Positions 8,101 to 14,213 of a DNA stretch of 64,000 nucleotides are shown here, piece after piece. Position numbers and translations under genes: made by a program. Source of the DNA: Pseudomonas sp. URIL14HWK12:I12 (lineage in GTDB: Bacteria > Pseudomonadota > Gammaproteobacteria > Pseudomonadales > Pseudomonadaceae); the NCBI RefSeq assembly GCF_003097135.1, contig NZ_QEQL01000005.1, positions 414,269 to 478,268 on the forward strand, written 5' to 3'. The stretch's first letter is position 1. Each line of letters begins with the position of its first letter. The notes beneath the pieces were generated by a model. The model had not been told where the DNA came from, ran no database searches, and worked only from the letters and a program-made list of their open reading frames with translations.

Positions 8101-8405
8101 GCGAGCTGGGTTATGTGGCGCTGGAAGCCGCCGACGGGCCGGCCGCGTTGGCCATCCTGGACTCCAACACCCGCATCGACCTGCTCATCACAGACGTCGG
8201 CCTGCCCGGCGGCATCAACGGCCGCCAGCTCGCCGACCGGGCACGCCGGGTGCGCCAAGGGCTCAAAGTGCTGTTCATCACAGGCTATGCGGAACAGGCG
8301 GTGATCGGCGATGTGCAGCTCGAAGAGGGCATGCAGGTGCTGACCAAACCCTTCGCGATGGAAACCATGGCCGAGCGAATCAAGCTGCTGCTGGCCAGTG
8401 CGTAA
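5109..8405 (+). CDS. soluble hybrid sensor histidine kinase (PAS-PAS-PAS-GAF-PAS-HK-REC)
   Basis: A 1098-residue protein without membrane segments. Domains in order: PAS at about 35-150, 160-280 and 290-410, GAF at 420-575, PAS at 597-700, then a phosphoacceptor box with His735 (GLAHDFNNLL), an HATPase domain (N box NLCINARDAM, GTGLGLS), and a C-terminal receiver at about 978-1095 with acceptor Asp1029 (LLITDVGLPG). It would sense a cytoplasmic signal and relay phosphate, but no partner regulator is adjacent. It starts at ATG 5109 or TTG 5106, without a clear Shine-Dalgarno sequence. It runs against the flanking phage genes and sits between copies of the late promoter element, so it looks like an inserted passenger gene. 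All catalytic motifs are intact. Confidence 0.9.
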   Translation: MTTPPKPEHVAADDLKTQVKALQARIKQLEHAATEAEQRHCMIINNALDCAVITLDVQGLVTQWSAGAADIFGWAAHQMLGQPIARVFTEADRQAGIAQQEMAGALERGHATSKHWLVRSDGSLFLACGEITPLKAPDGTLQGYLKVLRDSTQRHLDDQKQAADAEFMESVLSASGDCIKVLDLEGRLAFMSAGGLKVMEVSDFNEIRGCPWPDFWEGQGHIDAKHALQAAREGKTGRFQGEAPTLAGNLRWWDVQVTPIKGADGKPERILSVSRDISAIKTTEKVLELSEHHYRSLYNALDHGFCIVEVECDEARYPYDYRFLEVNSAFERHTGLTDAVGQWMRRLAPDHDQYFFDRYAEVARSGQPAKFEHAAKTLGNRHLEVYAYRIGEPEQRQVAILFSDISARKSEEQRRQALIELNDAFRLIEDPATLAYTASTLLGRTLKADRAGYATVHADGALFTVEPHWYLPALPNGVGTHRANDFGSTISTLGMGEPIIIDDVTKDPRTQAHAECFLAFGSCALVHVPIIEAKRVAGFFFVNHSSPKQWSHAEIAFIQSVATNTRFAVQRYKAEQELNTLAQSLERQVQARTLDRNRLWQLSTDLMLVASFEGAITALNPAWAETLGWSEQDLIGTSLFALIHPDDLQHTAEGVQAVAVQKQSLNRFENRYRTKSGAYRWMSWTADPSENSIIAVGRDVTAEKEQLAALAKAEDALRQSQKMEAVGQLTGGLAHDFNNLLTGISGSLELLQRRLADGRFTDVDRYVNTAQSAARRAAALTHRLLAFSRQQTLDPKPTDAARLITGMEELIQRTVGPQVALHLDLMPDLWPALVDASQLENSLLNLCINARDAMPTGGKIVIEASNKTIDSRMAVNFDLPAGEYLRLCVTDTGIGMPPKIIARIFDPFFTTKPIGKGTGLGLSMIYGFAKQSGGQVRVHSTVDVGTAMYIYLPRYLGPAQQACETACEPRAEMATAGDTVLIVDDEPTIRMMVAELLGELGYVALEAADGPAALAILDSNTRIDLLITDVGLPGGINGRQLADRARRVRQGLKVLFITGYAEQAVIGDVQLEEGMQVLTKPFAMETMAERIKLLLASA

Positions 8406-8458
8406 CCGGGCGCAAGCCACAGCGGCCCCGTTGCCCGCGGCGTTGTGCCTCTTAAACG

Positions 8459-8483
8459 AAAAACCCCGGCATCACTGCCGGGG
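8459..8483 (-). terminator. terminator directly downstream of late promoter P3
   Basis: On the minus strand CCCCGGCA / TGCCGGGG with a four-base loop is followed by TTTTTCGTTT. It lies about 45 bases downstream of the expected P3 start, mirroring the P1 arrangement. It lacks a T tract for rightward transcripts, so it is not a typical terminator for the kinase gene that ends at 8405. Confidence 0.85.
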
Positions 8484-8535
8484 CTTCCAAACACGCTCAT
8501 TCAAACAACCGAACCAGGCTTTCATAAAACCACCC

Positions 8536-8564
8536 TCTTATCCGCGCGGAACGCTTTTTTTCAC
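8536..8564 (-). promoter_or_regulatory. late promoter P3 (copy 3), directly downstream of the Q-like gene
   Basis: Minus strand GTGAAA, a 17-base spacer (AAAAGCGTTCCGCGCGG), then ATAAGA, matching P1 and P2. It lies 72 bases after the stop of the Q-like gene, as lambda pR' lies after Q. If read through the terminator at 8459-8483, its transcript would run antisense to the whole histidine kinase gene and on into the tail operon. Confidence 0.6.
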
Positions 8565-8635
8565 GCGGCCCATTCACCTTTAAAAAGCCCGCCCAGCCCG
8601 GCAACGTGCCCCCGCCCAAACACCTTCCCCACCCC

Positions 8636-9061
8636 TTACGAACACACCCTCCTCCCCAGCCGCACTGCGTCCTCTTCACGGCCCCGGAGCCCCTCCAGCG
8701 CCGCATCCACCCACGCCGCCCCCGCCCGCACCAGCTCACGCACCTTCGCCTCACTGACACCGGCCAGGCGCGCGATCCGCAGTGCCGGGTACTTCGCCCC
8801 GAAATACAGCCAGATGAAATCCCCCATCTGCGCATCGCGCTTGGTTAACCGCGCCACCGCCCCGTCGATGGCCAGCGCCTGGTCATCGGTCAGCGAATAG
8901 CGCCGCCCGCCCCCCTCGCACGGGGTGTTGTCGCGGATCAGCGCATACAGCGAGGAGGTGTACCGCGGCACCCCTACCCCATCCATTCGCCACCAGCCCC
9001 ACTGCTCGAGTAGCCACTCGGTATCGCCCATTGCCTTGCCGGCATACGTCCGTTTCTTCAT
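8636..9061 (-). CDS. lambda Q-like late antiterminator (Phage_antitermQ family)
   Basis: A 141-residue protein (MKKRTYAGKAMGDTEWLLEQ...) with the layout of Q proteins of the phage 82/21 type: an N-terminal W.LE.WG.W stretch, a central SLTDDQALAIDGAVARL segment, a conserved FI.LYFG...P...IARLAGVSE.KVR helix-turn-helix at about 85-115 and a C-terminal A..W.D..L.GL helix. Such proteins load onto RNA polymerase at a promoter-proximal pause and let it read through terminators into late genes. GGGGAG lies about seven bases before the ATG. It is divergent from the repressor gene and immediately upstream of the P3 module, supporting its role in tail operon activation. Confidence 0.75.
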   Translation of the reverse strand: MKKRTYAGKAMGDTEWLLEQWGWWRMDGVGVPRYTSSLYALIRDNTPCEGGGRRYSLTDDQALAIDGAVARLTKRDAQMGDFIWLYFGAKYPALRIARLAGVSEAKVRELVRAGAAWVDAALEGLRGREEDAVRLGRRVCS

Positions 9062-9164
9062 GGTTCACTCCCCCTGTTCTCCAAGCCACCGGTGATGCCA
9101 GCAGCCTTGCTGTGTGTATGGATGCACGCCCTGGCACGACTTCCCAGCACCGCATCTGAAATCA

Positions 9165-9236
9165 AGGTTAAACACATTATGTGTTTATTTCAAACACAAA
9201 AAGTGAAACACTGTCATTTCAATCCGTGTTTGAATC
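9165..9236. promoter_or_regulatory. repressor operator cluster between Q-like and repressor genes
   Basis: Five AAACAC half-sites lie in both orientations: the perfect palindrome AAACACAT-T-ATGTGTTT at 9170-9186, then AAACAC at 9192-9197 and 9206-9211, and GTGTTT at 9226-9231. They occupy the region between the divergent Q-like and CI-like genes, where a phage repressor would control both directions. Confidence 0.65.
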
Positions 9237-9242
9237 CCGCGC

Positions 9243-10058
9243 ATGAACGAATCATTAGGGCAACGCATCAAGCGCTTCCGCGCCGCCGCCGGCCTCTCAC
9301 AGGCCCAGCTGGCCGAGGCCTGCGGCTGGAAATCACAGTCGCGCGTAGGCAACTACGAAAAAGACACCCGTGAGCCATCCCTGGCCGACATCACGGCCAT
9401 GGCCGCCGCCTTGCGCGTCGATCCCTCGGCCCTGTTGCTGAACGCCACCGCGCCCGCCGCACCGGCCAAGGCCACGCCCACTGTCTCCACCTCCGACCAG
9501 GTCAAGCACATGCTCACCAAGGTCAAAGGCCTCAGCCCCGAAGCCCGCCAACGCATCGAAGCCGCAGCCCTTGAACCCAGCGACCTGCCGCTCACCCCGG
9601 CCACCCGCAACGTTACCGCCCTGCGCGGCAAGCCCGACGAAATCGTGATCCCCCAGTACGACGTGCGCGCCGCCATGGGCCACGGCCAAGTGCCGTCGGA
9701 TTACAACCAGGCCATCCGCAACATCATCGTGAGCGCCGACCTGCTACAGGAAAAAGGCGTCACCTACACCCAACCCACCTCGCTCGCCATCGTGACCGGC
9801 TGGGGCCAGAGCATGGAAGGCACCATCAACGACAAAGACCCGGTGATCGTCGACCGGGGGGTGACCGAGTATGTGGGTGAGGGGGTGTACCTGGTGACCT
9901 GGTTGGGGGAGCTGTTCATCAAGCGGCTGCAGCGCATGGATGAGGAGCATATGTGGCTGATCTCAGACAACAAGAAGCATAAGGATCAGACGGCACGGAT
10001 CGATGACCTGACGATTCATGCGAAGGTGTTGTTGGTTTGGAATGCGAAGAGGTTGTGA
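9243..10058 (+). CDS. CI/PrtR-like repressor (HTH plus S24 peptidase)
   Basis: A 271-residue protein. Residues 3-62 form an HTH_3 domain (LGQRIKRFRAAAGLSQAQLA...), followed by an Ala/Pro-rich linker and a LexA/CI-type S24 domain with Ser190 (GQSMEG) and Lys227 (LFIKRL) as the expected catalytic pair. A likely self-cleavage region is VRAAMGHG near residue 140. It should repress the phage-derived genes and be inactivated by RecA after DNA damage, as for PrtR of pyocins. The ATG at 9243 lacks a strong Shine-Dalgarno sequence. It probably regulates itself through the operators just upstream. Confidence 0.9.
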   Translation: MNESLGQRIKRFRAAAGLSQAQLAEACGWKSQSRVGNYEKDTREPSLADITAMAAALRVDPSALLLNATAPAAPAKATPTVSTSDQVKHMLTKVKGLSPEARQRIEAAALEPSDLPLTPATRNVTALRGKPDEIVIPQYDVRAAMGHGQVPSDYNQAIRNIIVSADLLQEKGVTYTQPTSLAIVTGWGQSMEGTINDKDPVIVDRGVTEYVGEGVYLVTWLGELFIKRLQRMDEEHMWLISDNKKHKDQTARIDDLTIHAKVLLVWNAKRL

Positions 10059-10210
10059 GGGGCGGGGGCGGTGCGCGTTTTGTGAGTGCTGGCTTCTCGC
10101 GTTGCCAAGCCAGGGCTGGGGCGGGACCAAGTCGGGGCTAAACCCATTGCATATAGAAGGCTCGTGTTAAACGCGCTCGGCGGTCCCCGACGCACTGTGC
10201 CACAGGTCAA

Positions 10211-10308
10211 GTGTCGCTAGAAAATGATTTCAGCGACACGTTATCCACATATGTCGCCACCGGCGACATGAGAAAAGAACATGTCGCACAAACTCGAAAA
10301 CCACGACA
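10211..10308. repeat. cluster of alternating TGTCGC repeats
   Basis: TGTCGC-type heptamers occur at 10212-10218, inverted at 10232-10238, direct at 10252-10258, inverted at 10262-10268 and direct at 10282-10288, with a weaker CGACAC near 10304. They form the inverted repeats GTGTCGCT-N13-AGCGACAC and ATGTCGCC-N3-GGCGACAT. Such arrays occur at transposon ends as transposase sites or as regulator operators. No transposase gene is next to it. Confidence 0.6.
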
Positions 10309-10319
10309 CTTGGGTGTGG

Positions 10320-10697
10320 TTATGTGCAGGCGGTTTCCTGAAGATGGCGCCAGACCGCCTTTCCGTTCACAAGGCTGAATAGTGCCGTTGAAAAACGGGA
10401 GCGCGAAGGGTTCCCGGCAGTGGTGTGCGTTTCGCGATAACTCACAACCGCCCCTGTCTTCCACTCAGCCAAGATATCGACGTTAGAAACCTCAATCTGC
10501 AGCCCTGGCTGCTTGGCGGCCTGGCTGTGAAACAGAGCTGAGACTTGATCTAACGAAATCGCAGCGCCGGCGGTCGTCACCATGGTGAAAGACGGATCAA
10601 AATGCTCCATCAGTGCGGCGCTGGATCCTTCACCACGTGCGAACAGGGCTTCGATCAAGATGTGGAGATCGATAACTTCGGCGAGGTACTGACTCAC
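10320..10697 (-). CDS. SnoaL/DUF4440-like NTF2-fold protein
   Basis: A 125-residue protein starting at GTG 10697 with AGGAG six bases upstream. The pattern (I..LI.ALF.......LM.HFDPSFTMVT..G..ISLDQV...F) and the late segment FSTALF...NGKAVWRHLQET fit the SnoaL-like/DUF4440 family of small NTF2-fold proteins with a conical ligand pocket. Substrate and pathway cannot be told. It stands alone between the TGTCGC cluster and an IS66 remnant, so its context gives no functional hint. Confidence 0.6.
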   Translation of the reverse strand: MSQYLAEVIDLHILIEALFARGEGSSAALMEHFDPSFTMVTTAGAAISLDQVSALFHSQAAKQPGLQIEVSNVDILAEWKTGAVVSYRETHTTAGNPSRSRFSTALFSLVNGKAVWRHLQETACT

Positions 10698-10794
10698 GTA
10701 TTCTCCTAATTAGGCTTGGTCTCAGGCAGACCGATGCCCAACACCCTACGCGAACAGCTGCCTCGAAGGAACGCATAGGTCTTGGGGTTTCACT

Positions 10795-11375
10795 GTAAGC
10801 GTACGGGGCATACGCCTTGGGCAGTTCAGCCCGGCATTCACTGATGTGGCCTTAGCTGCCTGAACCCACTGGCTTTCTGCGTCGGCAACCGCTTCAGCAC
10901 ATCCGTGAGATACGCGTATGGATCATGCCCGTTCATGCGTGCTGTCTGGATCAGGCTCATGATCGCCGCAGCGCGCTTACCGCTGCGCAGTGATCCAGCG
11001 AAGAGCCAGTTCGACCTACCGAGCGCCCACGGCCTGATCTGGTTCTCCACGGCGTTGTTGGCGATAGGCACGGTACCGTCATCCAGCGTTTCAGGCTGTA
11101 ATCCAGTGCCTTGGCCGTGGCCGATCCCTCGGGCACAAGCGCGCGTTGAGCGATCATCCATTCATGCAACTTTTTAGCGATGGGCATCGCTATTCGGCCA
11201 ACTGGCGTTTGTTCGCCGCATGTAGGTCGCAAAACTTGCGCCGGGCGTGAGCCATACAACCAATGTCGGTTATGCCCTGCTCGAGGCCGGCTTTATAGCC
11301 TGCACAGTCATCGCACACCAGCTTGCCGTTCCAAGTCCCAGAAAGTAGCCGGTGGCGACCCAACGCGGCCCTTGG
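10795..11375 (-). pseudogene. IS66-family transposase remnant (3' part, frameshifted and internally deleted)
   Basis: Minus-strand translation gives characteristic IS66 TnpC pieces: NGKLVCDDCAGYKAGLEQG and CMAHARRKFCDL (about 11345-11215), KALDYSLKRW (near 11090) and VENQIRPWALGRSNWLFAGS...AYLTDVLKRLP (11050-10870). The pieces lie in different frames. A stop (TAG) follows RQLAE at about 11201, and the segment between RQLAE and PIAKKLHEW is shortened. The 5' half of the gene and tnpA/tnpB are missing. GTAAGCGTACGGGGCATACG from 10795 looks like the IS66-type terminal inverted repeat, so this is one end of a decayed element. Confidence 0.85.
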
Positions 11376-11387
11376 AAGAGGGTAGCA

Positions 11388-11408
11388 ATCGGCTAAAGGC
11401 GGTCATTG
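11388..11408. repeat. 21-base repeat, copy 1
   Basis: The sequence ATCGGCTAAAGGCGGTCATTG matches 15865-15885 at 19 of 21 positions by eye. This copy abuts the truncated end of the IS66 remnant; the other lies past the ATPase gene. Both are non-coding and probably belong to a dispersed decayed Pseudomonas intergenic repeat. Confidence 0.5.
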
Positions 11409-11498
11409 AGTATCAAAAAAAAGCTGGGGTAATTCAGCCCGGGGTTATTCCTAAGAAAGGAATACCAGATTTTGAAAATAGCTGCGGCCAGAGAACCC

Positions 11499-11520
11499 AA
11501 AAGCCCGCATAAGCGGGCCT
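11499..11520 (-). terminator. terminator of the delta-60/RTX gene
   Basis: On the minus strand GCCCGC-TTAT-GCGGGC is followed by TTTT, 35 bases after the stop codon at 11555-11557. Confidence 0.75.
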
Positions 11521-11554
11521 GTAGGTCTCAGTACCTACTGCTGCTGTGTCTTGG

Positions 11555-13630
11555 TTATGCCGAAACGTTATGCTCCGCTATGCTTTCAACCCCAAGCGTC
11601 ACGATCTGCGCTACCTCGGCAGGTGTATCGCTGTTGGCCACAGCGGCGGTAGGTGCGGTGGGAGCAAAGATAAAATTCCCGCTCCAAAGATCGTACTCAT
11701 GGTCTCCGTTGATCGAAACTTCGAACCGATGGCCATCCTGGTCCGCTTCAAGGGATTTGATATAGGTGCGATCCAGCGTTCCGTTGTAGCTGACCTGAAG
11801 GGTGCCGTTTTTCCCATCACCCACGCCGGTGAACCCCAGAGCGGACACGTCCAGCTTGTCCTTGTACACCTCAAAGCCTGTGATCACGTCAGCGAAGCTG
11901 GCCGTCGCGCTACGGTAACTATCGGCAATCTCCGTAAACCGAAAGATATCCCGCCCTGCGCCGCCATCGAGGGTGTCGCGGCCAGCGCCGCCGATCAGTA
12001 CGTCATCATCGCCGCCGCCCTGGAGGCGGTCATTGCCCGCCAGGCCCTGCAACACATCCTGCACCAGGCTACCGATGAGGGTGTCATTGCCGCTGGTGCC
12101 TGTCTGCATCACTGGCGCGAATACGACGTTAGTGGCCGTCAAGGAAGCGGCTACATTGCCGTCGATGGCCAATTCAAAGCGATGGCCATTGCCATCGGCG
12201 TCGTAGCTTTTAAGGTAGGTCACGCGGTGGTCTGCGCTTAACTGCACGGCCAGGGTGCCGTTGTGGCCATTGCCCAAGCCGGTAAAACCAAGCCCGATCA
12301 GGTCGATGCGGTCTTCGCTAGGGTTGAAGTCCGTTATTCGGTCGCTAAAGCCAGTGCTGGCGGTGCGATAACTGTCGTCGATGGCCTCGAAACGGAACAC
12401 ATCCGCACCCGCACCGCCGGTGAGGGTGTCCTGGCCGCCCTTGCCCAGCAGCACATCGTCACCGCCCAGGCCACGCAATACATCAGCGGTATCAAGGCCG
12501 TCGAGAACGTCTGCATTGGGTGAGCCATCCAGATGATGCTTGCCGTCCTGGCTACCGAAGGCCGTGTCCAGGGTGCCATTGGGGTTGAGTCGGATCACGC
12601 CGTAACCGTCTACTCCATCCCCTGTGGAGGTCACGATATCGCTGTCTCCGGCAATCAGGATTTTGCCATCGGCCTGCACAGTGACTGAGCGCGCCGAGTC
12701 ATAGCTGGCGCCTGTGCCCAGTGAAACTACGCCACCTTGGCCGAAGCTGGTGTCGTAACTGCCATTGGCATTGAGGCGTACCAGTTGGAAGTCGGTATCA
12801 CCGTCGTTGCTACCTGCCAGCAGGATCTTGCCGTCCGCCTGTACCGTGATGTCGCCGCGATAACTCGACAACACGTTGTCTGGGAATATCACCTGCCCCT
12901 GGTTGGCAAAGCGGGTATCCAGCGAGCCGTCCGCGTTCATACGCACCAGATTGTACGAGTCGCTCCCAGTCAGGACGCTGGCCAAAAGAAATTGCCCGTT
13001 GGCCAGCTCAACCACATGACGGTCGCCGTAGATCGATAGGCCGGCGTCGAGCCGCGCGATACCCTCAGTCCCAAAAGACGTATCAAGGGTGCCGTTGGCT
13101 TTGAATTTAGCCAGTGTAACGCCACCCTCTTCTCCTGGGGCGCTATACAACAAGCTGCCGTCGGCGTTCACCCGTAAGTCGCCCTCGTCGTTGCTGATAC
13201 CAGCGGGGATACTCGCCTTGGCGTTGGCATTAAAGGCTGTGTCCGCGGTGCCGTCGGGGCTCAAACGCATGAGCTCAATGCTCCACTCGCCATCGATATA
13301 GGCTGGCTTTTGCACCACAATCCCACCGTTTGGCTGGACCGCCAAGCTCCAGCCCTCATCGATGGACGCCTGGGCGCTGACGACCGCGCGACCGTTTACG
13401 CCAAAGCTGGTATCTAGGGTGCCATCGGCATTGAGACGAACCACCGAGTAGTCGTAATAGGTTTCAATAATCCCGCCATAAAAGCTGAAACCCGCGACCA
13501 AAATCTTGCCATCGGCCTGCACGGCAATGCTCTGGTTGATTTCATTGAACCCTGCAACATCGACGATGACGCTGCCTGGGGCGTAGCGCGTGCTGTAGCT
13601 GGCGGTTTCAACCGGGGTATAAGGGGTCAT
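11555..13630 (-). CDS. delta-60 repeat plus RTX secreted protein
   Basis: A 691-residue protein without an N-terminal signal peptide. Residues about 20-375 hold six delta-60 repeats, each with the pattern V.ADGKILVAG....V.RLN.DGTLDTSFG. Two RTX nonapeptide blocks follow (GGDDVLLGKGGQDTLTGGAG and a second near residue 545), each leading into a serralysin-like C-terminal unit (ITDFNPSEDRIDLIGLGFTG...). The end is acidic and hydrophobic. Calcium-binding RTX blocks and no Sec signal imply type I secretion, but no secretion genes are nearby. AAGGA precedes the ATG. Its function is unknown; a surface-exposed or secreted beta-propeller-like role is inference. It shares the serralysin-like unit with the gene at 18733. 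Confidence 0.85.
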   Translation of the reverse strand: MTPYTPVETASYSTRYAPGSVIVDVAGFNEINQSIAVQADGKILVAGFSFYGGIIETYYDYSVVRLNADGTLDTSFGVNGRAVVSAQASIDEGWSLAVQPNGGIVVQKPAYIDGEWSIELMRLSPDGTADTAFNANAKASIPAGISNDEGDLRVNADGSLLYSAPGEEGGVTLAKFKANGTLDTSFGTEGIARLDAGLSIYGDRHVVELANGQFLLASVLTGSDSYNLVRMNADGSLDTRFANQGQVIFPDNVLSSYRGDITVQADGKILLAGSNDGDTDFQLVRLNANGSYDTSFGQGGVVSLGTGASYDSARSVTVQADGKILIAGDSDIVTSTGDGVDGYGVIRLNPNGTLDTAFGSQDGKHHLDGSPNADVLDGLDTADVLRGLGGDDVLLGKGGQDTLTGGAGADVFRFEAIDDSYRTASTGFSDRITDFNPSEDRIDLIGLGFTGLGNGHNGTLAVQLSADHRVTYLKSYDADGNGHRFELAIDGNVAASLTATNVVFAPVMQTGTSGNDTLIGSLVQDVLQGLAGNDRLQGGGDDDVLIGGAGRDTLDGGAGRDIFRFTEIADSYRSATASFADVITGFEVYKDKLDVSALGFTGVGDGKNGTLQVSYNGTLDRTYIKSLEADQDGHRFEVSINGDHEYDLWSGNFIFAPTAPTAAVANSDTPAEVAQIVTLGVESIAEHNVSA

Positions 13631-14213
13631 GGGTCATTCCTTGAGAGCCAGAAAAAGGTGCCAATATGCGCTGGCCTTTTTACTTTAGTGGTTTTCGGCA
13701 TAGGCACCATAATCAGTCCCACCTATGGGTGGCTGGCTGGGATTGGTCCTCCAAATGACCTCTCCTTTACTGTTAGAGAGACGACAAAGGTTGTTCGGGG
13801 GAGAAGGCAGCAGGTAGCGACAGGCTGCAATCTCACCCGTCCACCAGCGGCTGCAGACGACCCAAAGCGGACGTTGGGGAAAGGCGAGAATCGGCCGGGA
13901 GTGCTCATCGAGCGCCAAAAACGTAAGGCCATCGACTTTTACGTGCAATAACTATGCTCAAGGAAGGTGTGAGCTGTTTAGCATAACGGTATCGCAGGTG
14001 CCATATATTGGCTACTATCCATCGCACGGCGTTTTAGTGTCATGGGTGCTCCTCATGGAATGAAAATAGGCGTTGGTGCTATAGACTGCTAGCAATGAGG
14101 GTTTCGTGTTGAAATGAGTCTTCATCGCCATTCTTTGCCTCAGCAATGCTGTTGAATTAATGGCTTGCAAAGCATTTGGAAAATACTCAAACTCTTGAAA
14201 TAAGGATATATTT
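13631..14213. other. 583-base gap before the AT-rich ATPase gene
   Basis: No convincing gene. The part to about 13960 is GC-rich and contains short stretches (GACCCAAAGCGGACGTTGGG at about 13859) of the kind seen in decayed Pseudomonas intergenic repeats. From about 13960 the base composition falls sharply towards that of the ATPase gene, so a transfer junction probably lies near there. The last 100 bases are AT-rich and must hold the ATPase promoter; ATAAGGATAT lies just before the start. Confidence 0.5.

Noticed and set aside
10211..10308. CRISPR array
   Set aside because: The repeats are only seven bases, alternate in orientation and lack equal-length spacers; no cas genes are present.
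11180..11512. Plus-strand frame across the IS66 remnant end
   Set aside because: It crosses the antisense of transposase sequence and unrelated non-coding DNA; no homology or ribosome site is visible.
13685..13948. Small minus-strand frame between the RTX and ATPase genes
   Set aside because: Its composition looks like translated intergenic repeat, it has no ribosome site and nothing recognisable in the protein.
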